Source of the DNA: Ypsolopha sequella
Lineage: Eukaryota > Arthropoda > Insecta > Lepidoptera > Ypsolophidae
Direction of reading: 5' to 3'
DNA length: 64,000 nt
NCBI GenBank assembly: GCA_934047225.1
Contig: OW203990.1
Location: 26,081,045 to 26,145,044, forward strand
Positions 10,563 through 23,217 of this stretch are shown in pieces. Below the pieces are notes generated by a model. That model saw only the letters and a program-made list of their open reading frames with translations, was not told where the DNA came from and made no database searches. The translations under genes were made by a program, and so were the position numbers. Positions within the stretch are counted from its first letter, which is position 1. Each line of letters opens with the position of its first letter.

Positions 10563-11314
10563 ACATTTGTAAGTAGGAATATGAACCACGTGCGCCCACT
10601 GTTGTTCTAGTTACCTGTTTGGTGCTATGTAAACGATTTGGTCATAAAGCTTTGATAACTTTTTAAGTATGTAATAAGGTTTAATAGGTTTTATGTTATT
10701 AGGACATTGCGGGCTAGCAACGTAAATATTCTGAGAAAAAAAAACATAATACTCTTCGTTGCTTGTTAAATAAAAATTGGAACAAATTTTAACTAAATAC
10801 TTAGTAGGATATGCATAACGTACTGGCGACGGGATTGTAGTGTTGCTTCTTTATGTAAATTCATAGTTAATATTTTTTGCTGTGGGCATCATTTGGCCCC
10901 TCAGTTTGTTTTCCGATATAAAACATTATTTTTATTCGATTCAGACTCAAATATTTTAATAGTGCAGGTAAATTTATTGACCTAACGACTGTTTTGAGGT
11001 AATTATTTACGAAAATATTATAATTTTTTTCCAAAGTATCCGTCTTTAGTATTTTTTTTTTATTAAGTGGTTATGTGGGTCGCACACACTAACGCCACTA
11101 CCATACTCCTTGTTTTACAACTGCACCCCCCTGTCACTGTCATCCACGCGCCAACAGATCCTTGTAGCACTGTAGGTACTTATAATTACACCCAATAGCT
11201 ATAAAACATAAGGTAGAGTATAATAACTAGAGATACAAAGCTCACCATGATTATGATAGTTTTTGGTGCCAATGAAAGGAGTCGCCTGAACGAGGTAAAC
11301 TGTTGACTTACAAA

Positions 11315-11438
11315 CTGGGGCTCTACCGCGTAATTCTCATTTGTATCAACTTCAAGCAAATGCATGCGAAATTCAACGCGTGCAAAAGAGATGGCATGTT
11401 AGGCGGGCGTCGAACGAGAATTACGCGGTAGACCCACT
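11315..11438. repeat. Hairpin repeat, about 23-bp arms
   Basis: CTGGGGCTCTACCGCGTAAT followed by TCTC is inverted as GAGAATTACGCGGTAGACCC near 11416-11435. The loop is 75 bp. Confidence 0.6.
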
Positions 11439-12572
11439 GTACCACGTATGACCACGTTTAGTTTGATAGGAGTATATTATATATTAGGCATTATGTATAT
11501 TCACTTTATCGGTTTTGATTCTTCTTTTATGTATTTATTTTGTAAATTTGGTATCCCCCTCCACATTACGTAAAATAATACTTTCTTCACCACCCAAAGG
11601 TTGGCTGGAAGAAATCGCTTTAAGTGATAAGTCCGCCCTTGTACAACATTGTGTGTTCAAAACTCTGTACTCGATTTTTTTATTTGACCGTGTACAATAA
11701 AGTGTGTACTCATTCATTCATTCACCACGCTAAATAAGCAACTCGATGTGTGTCGGTACAAATATCAACGGAAACGACATTGAATTAATGTTCATTTCAG
11801 CGTGCCTTGAAAAGTGGCTGTTACGACAACCACTGCGTCTCCTGACAATAAAATTTACAATTCTAAAATCCTATACAATATTTTTACATGCAAATAACAA
11901 TAAATTATGTTTACTTACTACAAACAGGCATGACTTACGGTATTTTGTATGAGTTTGTTCTGAACCAGTTTTATCTAAAAAATCGAGTATCAGCACCTTG
12001 TATGAATATGTAGGTCTATACTTTTAACATGTATTATATTATAATTAACTCTTCCGATTTCTCTTTGATAGAGTTGAATTTGGAACAATTGATAAATGAT
12101 TCTATACTTTACCATCTGATTATCTACACTTTACAATTATCGTTTGGTGCTGTCGCATTAATTTACTTCTCCTCGTACATAATATGATGTCATTATCAAA
12201 CCCGCCATTTAACGGTAAGGGGCCGATCACACAGAACCGCGTTCTGCGTTCTGTGGTCACTGTAAAGCCACGTACAGGTTATTTGCAACAAAACGTGTAA
12301 TGCACTGTGCATTGCAACATTTTCCACACATTTTTTCATTTTTACACATATCGCCTTTAGATTTTTTTTTGTAATTTATTAGTTTTAGGTTCTGAAATAT
12401 TTGATAAATGTAAAAGACAAAATTATGTATTGAAGAAGCCGATTTGTAATTAAAAATTGTTTATCATTGTCTAGACTGCCGTGGGTCTGATATTAAACCA
12501 GAAAGATTTTTCAACGCTCAATAGTACTCACACAAGGCGCGTGCAGTGAGCTTCTGGACTCCTATTCGTTAA

Positions 12573-12981
12573 GAGGCTATGCGAATTTTATTTTTGTCAC
12601 TGTCACTCCGAGCGAAAAATCGCGCAGTGCGAGAGGGGCGAATTCAGGGCAAAAGGGAAAAAAGTTGCTTTTATATTTTTATTAAAAAAACTAAAACAGC
12701 TAGCAAAAGTTCAAATATGAAATCTCTAGATATTGTTGAAACACACCTAATAAAATATGTTTGAGTTCTGTATATGGTTCGTATTCGACAAACGAGGAAA
12801 AAAAATGTGTTTGAAGACCGCATTTCAACAATTATTTCTATCGAAGAAAATTTATCTAAACATGTTTTCCAATTTCAAAACCCTATAGTCAAAATGCATG
12901 TACCAGAAATTTATTACAATTTTCCGTGTATTTCATGAAATACACAGAAAAGAAACACACGTATTTTTTTCGCTTATCGCC
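12573..12981. repeat. TTAA-flanked MITE, family 2
   Basis: TTAA lies at 12569-12572 and 12982-12985. The left end GAGGCTATGCGAATTTTATT and the right end CGCTTATCGC compare with a 69-bp mini-copy at 28220-28288, which carries both ends. A truncated copy with divergent interior lies at 20340-20657 on the minus strand. The 61-codon frame inside is not a gene. Confidence 0.65.
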
Positions 12982-13014
12982 TTAAGACTTGGTTGCCACG
13001 ATCAAACATATTTG

Positions 13015-13163
13015 TGTCGATTCGGCGCAACACAACTGATAAGACTAACCTTATTTTGAGCGTCCCTTCTTTGTCTTTTCGATACAGAAAGAAAAGGACA
13101 GAACACTTAAATTAAGTTTAGTCCTGTCAATTAAGTCAAGTTGTGTTGCGCCGAATCGGTGTT
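13015..13163. repeat. Palindromic repeat with TCGATTCGGCGCAACACAAC ends
   Basis: GTCGATTCGGCGCAACACAA on the left and TTGTGTTGCGCCGAATCGGT on the right are inverted copies. The inner arms GACTAACCTTATTTTGAGCG and TTAAATTAAGTTTAGTCC are also roughly complementary. A half copy sits at 7660-7725. Confidence 0.7.
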
Positions 13164-13292
13164 AATATTATACCCACTAGTCTTATTTATGCATATGCTG
13201 TAAATAGCTTGGATCTTTACACACAGACCGCGGCAGAACGCGCGTTCCTCTTGTTTGAACCGCAGAACGCGCTCTGTGTGGTTGACCCTTAA

Positions 13293-13758
13293 GGCCCTTA
13301 ATACCGCCAAATGGGTACTTTCTAAAGCCTACTCCTCTTTTATGGCCAAACCAAAAATATTGAAAAAATGTATTATGGATTATCAACTCTAGGACAACAT
13401 ATGCAACATTTTTCTTTTTCGTACCACCAAAACTTCTATATGAAAAATTGTTTCAACTGAATGGTGTTTTTTGGCTTGAATTTCCTACTGCCCCTAAGCG
13501 GCATAGGTGATTTAATTCATTTATGCTTTGATAAATAGATAAACTTGATAGCTATACACATAACATAGAATTATTCAATCGAACAATGACGCCCATGTGA
13601 AAAGTATTATATTCTCCTATTTTGCTTTTTCAAGGACGCAGCGAGCGTCGTAACAGCCACCACGCATTGTGCACTGATTTGAACGTTATTTCAATGTCGT
13701 TTCCGTCGATATTCATACAGACAAACATCGAGCTGCTAATTTGGCGACGGTAATCGCC
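13293..13758. repeat. TTAA-flanked MITE, family 3
   Basis: A 466-bp element with TTAA at 13289-13292 and 13759-13762. Its reverse complement occupies 44813-45276 (464 bp), also TTAA-flanked. Shared phrases are AAAACTTCTATATGAAAAAT, AGCAAAATAGGAGAATATAA-like sequence and CGTCGTAACAGCCACCACGC. A degraded relative of the CGTAACAGCCAC end is at 11750-11850 and another at 17345-17470. Confidence 0.8.
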
Positions 13759-13990
13759 TTAATTTAACAGCTGGTGGAGACAATCATAATTTAAATTTTA
13801 AAAGCTTTCATGAACTAATGTTACAGCCTACCTGCGTTGAACAGTAAAGATAATATAGGTTGGTAAGCCTCTAAAAGGACAAATTTATTTTTAGGGTTTT
13901 GCTCAGTTACTTATAAAGTTTAGTCTACTTTATACTAATGAATACAAATGTATTTTTCTTGATATGAGTTTTTTTAACCGTTTTATTATT

Positions 13991-14247
13991 GTATATAAGG
14001 TCTTTCAATTTAAATGGAAAGTAATTTAGGAGGTGATTCAGTATCGTTAATACATCACATTCCACTGCAAAGTACATTTTTTTGCGCGAACTTTTTCTTC
14101 ACTTGTCCATACAAACAGAGTCAGCTGATCGGACCACTTTGTACTGAAAAGTGAAAAAAAATGTACTTTGCAGTGGAATGTGATGTATTAACGATACTGA
14201 ATCACCTCCTAAATTACATTCCGTTTAAATTGAAATACCTTATATAC
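13991..14247. repeat. Long-arm palindromic MITE
   Basis: GTATATAAGGTCTTTCAATT at the left returns as AATTGAAATACCTTATATAC at the right. Arms of about 100 bp include TTAGGAGGTGATTCAGTATC and GTACATTTTTTTGCGCGAAC-type sequence. The spacer is short. Confidence 0.8.
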
Positions 14248-14603
14248 CTATACAGATTCTTACGAGTATTATGGTAGAAATTGAATAAAAAAATTAAATT
14301 TTCGATATATATTTCGATCCACTTGGGATCGTCATCAGTCGAATATGGAATAATATCATAAATAAAATAGAGTTAACAATAAATTGAAAAACATAACCTA
14401 TTTTCTTAACCTATTTAATTTACCTTTTTGCTCTCATCTGGTGAAGGTAGAGAAGGGTCTGTCTGTCGGTCAGTGTTGTTTGTTTAGTCGGGCTCCGTAG
14501 TGGGCACCAAGTGACCAAATGTAAGACGATTCCCAAGTTCTCAGTTCAATGTCAGTCAAAGGGGGGTGATGTAAGTGTAAGTGTGAGTGTACAGTTTTTT
14601 TTT

Positions 14604-14875
14604 ATATACAACGTATAACAGAAAGGTGTAACCATATTTGAAGAGCTTATTCAGTCAATGGTATAGAACAACTTTTACTATGGAGCCCACCCTGAAATCT
14701 CAAAATAGAAATCTGCTCTTCCATACAATTTGGCCGAGCGGCATTGCATTTTTCTACGAAACAGTAAAAAATTTTTGCGAGAGACAAGGTTTGTCCCATA
14801 GTAAAAGTTGTTCTATACCATTGACTGAATAAGCTCTTCAAATATGGTTACACCTTTCTGTTACACGTTGTATAA
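14604..14875. repeat. Long-arm palindromic MITE
   Basis: TACAACGTATAACAGAAAGG at the left is inverted as CCTTTCTGTTACACGTTGTA at the right. The arms are about 80 bp, up to TTTTACTATGG. Open frames of 64 codons exist on both strands only because both arms encode the same start. A fragment of the inner arm, AACAACTTTTACTATGGAGC, recurs near 50197. Confidence 0.8.
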
Positions 14876-14877
14876 CC

Positions 14878-15895
14878 TGTAAAGTGTCCCAATGTTGGGC
14901 AAAGGCCTCCCCTTGCTGATACCCAGTGGCGTATTTTAAGATTTGGTGCCCTGGGGCTGTAAGGTTTGTCGCCCCATAAATTAAAGAGAAAAATGCAAAA
15001 ATGTTTTCAAATTATAAATAAAATCTAGCAGTGTGTTGATGTGGGCTTTGATGGCAATGAATGAAAAACCTTAAAATACCTTACAAACAAACAAACACCA
15101 TTTATTTAATATTTACATATTTTCCGATAAACAATTTTTTTTAATGATAGTGTAAAGTCAAAAAGCAATAAAAATTAAAAGATTTATATTTCTTTATGAC
15201 TTTATACCTTGGACGAATAAACCAGATAGGTACTGTAACATATAGCTAGACAATATGTTAGGTTTAGGTAAGGCTAGGTTTTATAGGTAGGTTAAAGGAC
15301 TATTTGTTCGTGTTTAATTGGCAATCGATAACCTTTATGGATCAACATACGTCGCAATGACTGATTTATTTCGTGTTTTCCAAAGATAAATACAGATCCA
15401 GTATAAAAGATCTTTCAGACAAAACACGAGCAAGATTCCTTAGAGAGTCCTATCGGTGTGAAGGTGGATCTCCATAAATAAATATTCCTTCTAGAGTTTT
15501 GACGAAATGCGATAAGCGACTGCTCTACGAGATTCAGAGCTCCCCTCCCTTAATGTATGTGTGAAAATTAGGAAGAAAAAAAGAAATAATACAAGAAGTC
15601 AAAGTAAAAACAAAGTGGTATAATTCAGCAAAATCCCTACGAGATCCCGAGTAGACTGCGTGCATATTACAGTACCAAACGATTGATAATGAAAGACGCC
15701 CAAAGCTGAGTGCGAAGTGCAGCTTCTGCCGCCGCCCCTCGCAGCCTGCCGCCCCGGGCTATGGCTAAATACGCCACTGCTGATACCACTATCACGGTCC
15801 TGTGCTACTTCTGACCACCCCGGTAATATTGAATGGAGACCGTCCCACCATCGTCTTTTTGGTCTGCCTGAGCGTCGATAGCCATCATCCAGTGT
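14878..15895 (-). mobile_element. RTE-like 3' region, split by the hAT element
   Basis: 14880-14923 (CCAATGTTGGGCAAAGGCCT CCCC) and 15788-15895 (ACTATCACGGTCCTGTGCTA onward) read as one continuous non-LTR retroelement 3' sequence once the hAT element and one target copy are set aside. Phrases like TTGGGCAAAGGCCTCCCC are common in insect RTE 3' UTRs. Confidence 0.5.
14924..15779. mobile_element. Non-autonomous hAT element with 8-bp TSD
   Basis: The element starts CAGTGGCGTATTTTAAG and ends GGCTAAATACGCCACTG, giving inverted termini of about 13-15 bp. CTGATACC is found directly before it (14916-14923) and directly after it (15780-15787). A perfect 8-bp duplication and CAGTG-type ends are the signature of hAT transposition. 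At 856 bp with no transposase frame it must have been mobilised in trans. Confidence 0.9.
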
Positions 15896-15897
15896 AA

Positions 15898-16212
15898 AAA
15901 AAACGGCCAAGTGCGAGTCGGACTCGCGCAAGAAGGGTTCCGTACCATTATCTATAAAAACGGCAAAAAACATGTATGTTGTATGGGAGCCCCCTTAAAT
16001 ATTAATTTTATTCTGTTTACTAGTATTTATTTAGTATTTGTTGTTATAGCGGCAACAGAAATACATCATCTGTGAAAATTTCAACTGTCTAACTATCACG
16101 GTTCATGAGATACAGCCTGGTTACAGACGGACAGACTGACAGACAGGACGGACAGTGGAGTTTTATCAATAGGGTCCCGTTGGTTACCCTTTGGGTACAT
16201 AGCCCTAAAAAC
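15898..16212 (+). repeat. GGGTTCCGTA-family repeat, full-length copy
   Basis: It opens AAAACGGCCAAGTGCGAGTC followed by GGACTCGCGCAAGAAGGGTTCCGTACC and closes GGTTACCCTTTGGGTACATAGCCCTAAAAAC. It is the best-preserved copy here and highly characteristic of Lepidoptera. From 16213 to 17100 I see nothing definable. Confidence 0.75.
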
Positions 16213-17101
16213 ATAGACAAAGGACGAGGCTTTTTAATTTTCAAGAGCCTTTGCATAAATATGTTGAATCAACCACATACCTGATCAATTTAAAACTTTT
16301 ATATTCTTGGATACTTGGATAATTTTCACTCGATAGATACAATTTTTGAAGTTGAACTTTTTGGAACGATTTTTATTTTTTATATCTAAAACCGTTTCAG
16401 TTTTATTTCTAAAATAAATACTCACATCAAGAAAACATAGTTTTATAAGATCTGCATTATAAAAAAGCCTAAATAATTTAATAAATTGAAATAAGACTCA
16501 TGCTAAATCATTTCACGCACATAAAATTTATACAGTCAGTCTCCGAGTTATAATTGCAAAGTCACTGTATGCCAAAAAAATGCCTCCTCTTAAAACAATG
16601 TTATAAAAAATGCAGGTTAGTAAATTAAATTCACACGAAATTTATACACCAGAGTGGCTATTCTGAGACATTCGGAAAAATTACGAAGGCAGATTGTACC
16701 TATGGCACCTTTTCCTTACATTTCGTAATCATTTGACGGGTTGTAGTCATTCGAATTTACATCGCATGGTATTTATTGCATTCCAAACAAATGTCGAATG
16801 GTTGATATTTCGAGTGAAAAATAGTGCCAGAATTGCCATCCTGGCTTTTTAAATCTACGACAACAAATTGATTTATTACATGTTGGTGTCGTCCAAGAAA
16901 CAAAAGGTAGAGTTTTAAATTCTTGCATCAATCTTCATTGGCAATCAATCGGCGGGACGTTAGGTCCGTCCCAAGGTGCGTAGAAAATTCACCCAAAAAA
17001 CAATCTGATGATTCCTAAACAATTCCTGATAATGATAAACGTTTCAACGAATTTCGAAGTCATAAAGAGACTTTTGAATTAGTTTGTAGGGTTTTAAAAA
17101 T

Positions 17102-17185
17102 AAATAACCGGCTAAGTGCGAGTTGGACTCGCGCACAAAGGGTTCCGTACCACCACATAATACAGGTACGGAACCCTAAAAACTA
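17102..17185. repeat. GGGTTCCGTA-family repeat, internally deleted
   Basis: The 5' end (ACCGGCTAAGTGCGAGTTGG) and the 3' end (GGTACGGAACCCTAAAAAC) are joined after a large internal deletion, leaving 84 bp. Confidence 0.65.
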
Positions 17186-17994
17186 TATGGTAAATAATTC
17201 CACTCACAGTTTTTACAACCAACTTAACTTCACACTTACGTTACGATCTATTCAAATCTATGTATCTAATACATAGAGTTGTGTGTGTGAGTGTCTAATT
17301 AATTTAGACTATCACTAAATAATTAAATATTGGTAACAAGTGGCTCAGTCGGAATAATTAGCAACTCGATTCGTTGTTGTTAAAATTTCGTACAAAACCA
17401 TATTAAAATAAAGTCCTTATCAGCTCGCACTGCAATGTGGCTGTTACGTCAGTCGCTGCGGCTGACAAGTGCGAAAATAGTGTGTTTTTAATTTATTTAA
17501 TCTAAAATAAAATTAATTTCCAAGAATTGAGAAAACCATATCATTTTATATTATTTTGTCTAGAAGTTTATAAATGTTCATACTGTTTCGATAAAAACTG
17601 CAGCAGTTATGTTGTTACAAGTGAACAAAAAATCGGGAAATAAGGGTAAGCTTAGAATTTCGTTGCTTCACTTCTGTATATTATAATGAAATTTAGGAAA
17701 AACCACATCACTATTTGTATCATGCAAATTACTATGTATTTTTTTCTGTTGAAAAATGCTATAGTTACCGTATAAAACGGTTACAAAGTTACTTAGTTCA
17801 AGGTCGTTGGCGTTGATATAAGTCTTAAAAAAATTTCAAGTTTCTAAGTAAAGATAAGAATAGAAATAGAATCGAAAAAGCTTTATTGGTGTCACACAAC
17901 AAAAATACAACATAATTCATAAACAAACAAGAGTGACACCCAAAAGGCCTCCACTCAGCATTTGTCACGGCACCATTCTGTACCACGACGCTGG

Positions 17995-18753
17995 TCTTCC
18001 GTTAAGTTACAACACTGGTGTTACGATAATGAAATGAAATTAAATGTTAAAAAGTACTCCTATATTAAATTTACTAAAAAAAGATTACCTTTTATCTCAG
18101 ACTACCACCTGAATGGCGAGAAACTGACAGAGGTCAGCGAGATCAAAGACCTGGTAGTCACTCTGGACTCAAAGCTAACATTCATCCCCCATATCAATGA
18201 GGTAGCAAAAAAATCTGCTCAAATGTCAGGGTTTATCAAACGCAACACGAAAGGCTTCAACCCCCGTACAAAGATTTTACTATACAATGCTCTGGTGCGT
18301 AGCTCGCTGGAATACGCCTCATCTGCATGGAACCCATCATACGCCGTTCACTCACAACGCCTTGAAAGCATACAGCGTGCTTTCACAAGACATCTTGCCT
18401 TTGTGTCCTCAGGTGTCTCCCATAGACCATATGACCAGCGTCTAAAGTTTTTGAAAATGGCATCACTAAGAAACCGCCGCACTATATGTGACCTCATTTT
18501 CCTGCATAAAACCATCATTAAAACCATATTAGGGAAAATGTCCTTAATAGCTTCCTACAATTTTCCACGACAACCCATTACAAAAATATTAAAAGGACCC
18601 CAAACCAGAACCAACACAGGCACACACTCCCCCATCAATAGAATTTGCCAAAGCTACACAACCATTTATATTAAAGATTCTGACATCGATATTTTCTCTG
18701 TCTCACTCAATTATTACAAACAGAAAATTGCAAAAGTTATGCCATTATATTAA
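17995..18753 (+). pseudogene. Non-LTR retrotransposon reverse transcriptase, C-terminal fragment
   Basis: An uninterrupted frame (17962-18753) encodes the thumb and downstream part of a LINE reverse transcriptase. Blocks in order are LQHWCYDNEMKLNVKK, a KDLVVTLDSKLTF block (usual form KDLGV.LD..L.F), HINEVAKKSAQMSGFIKR, LLYNALVRSSLEYASSAWNP and RLESIQRAFTRHL. These are typical of the Jockey/CR1 group in insects. The palm with the YADD catalytic box and the endonuclease are missing, so the copy is 5' truncated at about 17995, where unrelated sequence begins. The frame is surprisingly open for a dead fragment, which suggests recent insertion. The stop at 18751-18753 is the natural end, followed by an AT-rich 3' UTR with AATAAATATTGAAAG at about 18840. 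Confidence 0.8.
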
Positions 18754-18891
18754 TATTTCTTTTTCTTTTTTTATGTTCACGTATGTATATATATTTTTTT
18801 TTTTAAGTTCATATTTTATCTTAAGCTCTTTTGTTATGTAAATAAATATTGAAAGTTGACCCTTAGTCTTTTAAATTATTATAATTACATA

Positions 18892-19427
18892 AGAAAACAG
18901 TTAAATTAAATTTTAGTGAGATATATTTCGGGCCACTCGGGCCCGGCATTTACAGTTTTACAGTCCGCATTCTAAAATCATTCATACCAGCCCTAACAGA
19001 CATTCAACTGAGAACGTGGGAGAGTTCGTTCATATGGTCGCTTGGTGCACAATATGGTCCAGGTTTAAACAAGCAACATTAAACAGTCGTCATCATTCCG
19101 TTTTAATTCCCCACTCACATCCCTCCAACTGCTTGGTCCTCCACGAAATAGATTGGCATAAACAGCATTCACCGCGTGGCGCCATCCCATCTCATCGCTA
19201 CATAACTAAGAACAGAAAAGTCTGCATCGATGCGGTGGGATGGCGCTATGTGACTCTTTTAATATCTTATAAATAGGTTAAATGTAAATAGTTTTTATTT
19301 TTTATTATCTTTTTTTATTTTTTTTACCTATCTGTTATATTTTCATTACTTCATTGTGACTGATGCCGGGCCCGAGTGGCCCGAAATATATCTCACTAAA
19401 ATTTAATTTAACTGTTTTCTTTTGTTA
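18892..19427. repeat. Foldback element with about 58-bp inverted ends
   Basis: AAACAGTTAAATTAAATTTT and AGTGAGATATATTTCGGGCC lie at the left. The right end around 19364-19427 is their reverse complement (GCCCGAAATATATCTCACTA, AAATTTAATTTAACTGTTTT). The inner edge GGGCCACTCGGGCCC is itself self-complementary. A second nested inversion is GGCGCCATCCCATC near 19178 against GGTGGGATGGCGCT near 19232. The interior (86-codon frame) has no domain. Confidence 0.75.
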
Positions 19428-20339
19428 TGTGTAATTTTAGAAGTTACCGATGTTTTCTTTTATATAGTTTTAGATATTATTTGCGAAGGATGTATACATT
19501 TATAAGGTACGTACAACAGAACTGTACCTTTAATCTCGTCCACCATCAATGTTTTTTGTATCTTCTGCAAATGTATCTAAATAAATAAATAAATAAGTCT
19601 ACTGAAAGTGACCAATAGATTTCCATGGTGAGCAAATTTATGAAATTGATAATGTACAGTGCAATAACTTTTTTTGCGTTGAGTTAGAATGTTTGAATCC
19701 TAATGTTTTTTTTACAGCACCATGAAACCGTAGATTTCTGTAGGAGGTATCGGTTTCAACTCGATATCTCACACGGAGCCCGAACAAAAGGGCGTTGACA
19801 GACGGACTTCTTCGGTTTTTTATTTTTAGGTACGGAACCCTAAAAAAGATGCGCGTTAAAATAAAAACATTCTTAAAGGCCGACACGACATTTTATATAA
19901 ATACAGCATCCAGGAAATTGCCCCGAATTCCTAAAACGGCGCAAGACAAAGTTTTTTTATGTAGATTTCTTTTGGAAGCTGTTAATAGACGAGTTTAGTT
20001 GGAGGCACCGAATTGTGAAAGCCTTAAAACATTCATCAATGAGAAACCAAAAAAAATTGCTGAGTGTTTTATAAAATTTGGAGGTGAAAAGTGGTAATAT
20101 TTTTTACCTCGCTCGTCAATTTTTCAAGATCACAGATATTTATTTATTTCTATTTATTTTAAACGTTTATTAAGTTAGCACAAAGAACTTATTTTAAGCA
20201 ATTACAACTTAAATTAAAATATGCCAATGACGGAATTAAGGCGCTACGGAAAACAATCGATATTTTAAGAACTTCTATATCTACTTTGGTAAATAATGTA
20301 TAATTTTGATGAAATATTATATTATTTTTTGGAATCTTT

Positions 20340-20657
20340 CTCTAGGGATCTGTTAAAACAGAAACGCGATTGGAGAATTTCCGCTCGATAGAAATATTTA
20401 TTGAAACTAGGTCTTTATCGACACCAATTCTCCTGGTTTGACAATTTAGAATGACATATGGACTGCAATTATATTTTATTAGATGGGTTTTAACGGTATC
20501 TAGGACCTGGTTAAACGAAATTTTGATAGCATTTTTAGTACATTTTATATTAATAAAAAACCAACTTTTTGCTACTTTTCCACGAATCCGTCCTTCTCGC
20601 ACTGAGTGTTTTTTCGCATATGAAGTAACAGGGACGCTAAAACTTTTACATATCGCC
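20340..20657 (-). repeat. TTAA-type MITE family 2, truncated copy
   Basis: The right end reads CATATCGCC followed by TTAA (20658-20661), and the body (minus strand GTGCGAGAAGGACGGATTCG, then CTAATAAAATATAATTG) parallels 12573-12850. The left end is not clear. Confidence 0.5.
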
Positions 20658-21054
20658 TTAATTTACAGTTTTTTTTTTTATGTAATTAATAAGCTAAAAT
20701 GAACACAAAGAGAAAATCAGAAGCAAGTGTTCATTCATGTAAAATATTTGACAGTAATAGTCTACTTAAATATAATAATTAAATCACAAGAAGTTAATTA
20801 ATGCTTAAGTAAGGAATCTCGCGATTTTAAGGTGTTTTAATTTATCACTAGCTTTTTAGTGTGGTCCTATCGAATCTGTCAATATTTTTTGGACTATTAA
20901 TTTGATAGAACGTACCTGAGTTGATTCCGATTCGGAATGTTTTTGTCTCATGATCTTTTATTTGATTCCGTAGTAAAGTATCGCATTTTTGAACTTAACT
21001 ATTTTTTTTTTCTAAATTTATCCTTTGCCAATTGATTTCCGAGTGAATTCTTTT

Positions 21055-21530
21055 TTTTAAGCGAGGCCGTAAGCCAAGCCTCTTTTATAAAATAAATTAT
21101 TTCTTTATCTCTTATTTGATCCCGCATTAAAGTGCTTTTGGCAAGGCCGAATGCCGAGCCGCGTTTCCAAATGAAGTAAATTTTTTTTTCAAGTTTTTTG
21201 ACCCCTTATTTTTGGTGAGGCCGAAGACTGAACCGCGTTTCCAAACAAAACTATTCTTGATCCTCTGCTAAAGTGTCTTTGGCAAGGTCAAAACTATTCT
21301 TGATCCTTTGCTAAAGTATCTTTGGCGAGCCCAAAGGCCGAGCGATGTTTTTGAACGAAATTATTTCTTTATCTTACGTTTTATTTGATCCCTATTTTAT
21401 TTGATTTGTCTGAAGGCTGAGCCACGTTTCCGAACAAAACTGTTTCTTGTTCACTTTTTATTTTCTGCTTTAGTGTTTTTGGCGAGGGCGAAGGCCGAGC
21501 CGTGTTTTCAATCGAAATTTTTTCTCATTT
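21055..21530 (+). repeat. Degenerate tandem repeat, GGCGAGGCCGAAGGCCGAGC units
   Basis: Five to six units of about 70-110 bp each contain a GGCCGAAGGCCGAGCC-like core, then CGTTTCCAAAC, then TTATTTCTTGATCC and TTTGCTAAAGTGTCTTTGGC. The units differ by substitutions and indels, so the array is old. It is not coding. Confidence 0.6.
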
Positions 21531-22692
21531 GTTGATAATAAATTGATATCATTATGCATGTTTAGTATGTATGATGTCATAATTTTATACACAGCTACCT
21601 GTAGGTGTTGTACACACACAAACACGCATACTTTGACACTGAATTTTTCATGAAATTTTTTCAGTTATTACAAATTTGGGCTGTTTTGATCACACTGGCA
21701 AGTATCTGAGGTGTGATTTCAACAAAACAATCCACAAACCAAATTGTATTTAGATCTATGTACTTATTGACAGAGTTAATTATAATTTTTATCCCCAAGG
21801 AACAGTAAATTTTTGTTTTCAGTTTCATTAGAGGACCTACATAGGAAATCTCTTTACAAAATTCCATTATATTCGTTCAGCCGTTTTAGAAAATTACGCT
21901 TCAAATTTATCCCACAGGAATCGTTTCCGGATAAAAAGTAGTCTATGTCACTCTCCAGCCCATATCTTTGCAAATTCGGATCTTTTCAAAAAATCACGTC
22001 AATCCATTGTTCCGTTGCTGCGTGAAAGAAGGACAAACCGACCAACGAACAAACAACAAATCAACAAACTTTCGCACTTATAATAACAGTGGGGCTTTTG
22101 GAATTAGGGGGATGGGTTTTTAATATAATGGCCGTTTTGTACGACGTTTATTTTGGTATAGGTAAGTTTTATTGTCAATAACCTAATGTACCTCAAATAT
22201 TATTAAGATCATATATATTTATGTAGATCATAGTATCTTTGCGATTTTATTGGACGCAAGGAAATGCAAGTAATCGCGTATCGAACGGATCAAAAAGTGA
22301 TATATGACATATATTTTGTCAAAATTTAATTTGTACAATTTCACGATATAAAAAGAATTCGAAAAGTGAGAAAATCGGGAAAACCCTGTCCTGACTCACT
22401 GACTGGCTCATTAACGCCCATCCCAAATCCTTGGACCTAGAAGCTGAAATTTGCACAGAGATTATTAGTCTCAGTAGTAAAACATTAAAAAAACATACAG
22501 TCGAATTGAGAACCGCCTCCTTTTTGAAGTCGGTTAAAAATGATAAGAGTGTCTTAACTTGGCTGTGAGACCCTAAAAATAAAAATAAACGTGTTTATTT
22601 TAAAATTTGTGTTTTCATAAATCCTCTCATTTTGAAGACAAAGTTAAAAAACGTTATCCATTGACTAGTTTGTATTTAAATGTAGTTTATAA

Positions 22693-22945
22693 ACAGGGTG
22701 ACTTTTTGATCATCGTCCAAATTCATACTGGAGTCTTGGTAAGTCATCAGCATCATGAATCGATAACAATTTCTGTGAAATTTGTATGATGAAATTTCGA
22801 CTTCCTATAGTAATTCACTCCCTGCAGTCCTGAGTGAATCACTATGGGAAGTCGAAATTTAATTTTATGAATTTTACAAAAACTGTTATTGGTTCATGAT
22901 TCTGATCACTTACTAAGGCTCACGATGTTCACAAATTCACCGTGT
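22693..22945. repeat. MITE family 4 (copy 1)
   Basis: Left end ACAGGGTGACTTTTTGATCA, right end TTCACAAATTCACCGTGTAT. Internal arms TGAAATTTCGACTTCC and GGAAGTCGAAATTTAATTTT make a hairpin around AATTCACTCC. A second copy lies at 46991-47252. Confidence 0.75.
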
Positions 22946-23038
22946 ATATATAACATGCAAGTTATGTATATATAAAATAACATGAATAACATAACAATGT
23001 ATTAATAAATATAAAATAACAATTTATAAAATATATAT

Positions 23039-23217
23039 CACTAGCGACCCGCCCCGGCTTCGCACGGGCATGTATTATACATATAAACCTTCCTCTTGAA
23101 TCGCTCTATCTATTAAAAAAACCGCATCAAAATCCGTTGCGTAGTTTTAAAGATCTAGGCATACATAGGGACAGACAGACAGCGGGAAGCGACTTTGTTT
23201 TATACTATGTAGTGATA
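23039..23217 (+). repeat. CTAGCGACCC...ACTATGTAGTGA repeat, short copy
   Basis: It has the same two ends as 2131-2617 (ACTAGCGACCCGCCCCGGCT; AGCGGGAAGCGACTTTG, TATACTATGTAGTGA) with most of the middle deleted. The central ATCCGTTGCGTAGTTTTAAA is shared. From 23220 to 24130 there is AT-rich sequence plus a probable LINE 3' end at about 23990-24045 (AGAAATAAAGAATCTTAAAC). Confidence 0.65.

Noticed and set aside
14638..14841. Two 64-codon frames on opposite strands starting with the same peptide
   Set aside because: Both start inside the two arms of one palindrome, so the shared start is a by-product of the inverted repeat.
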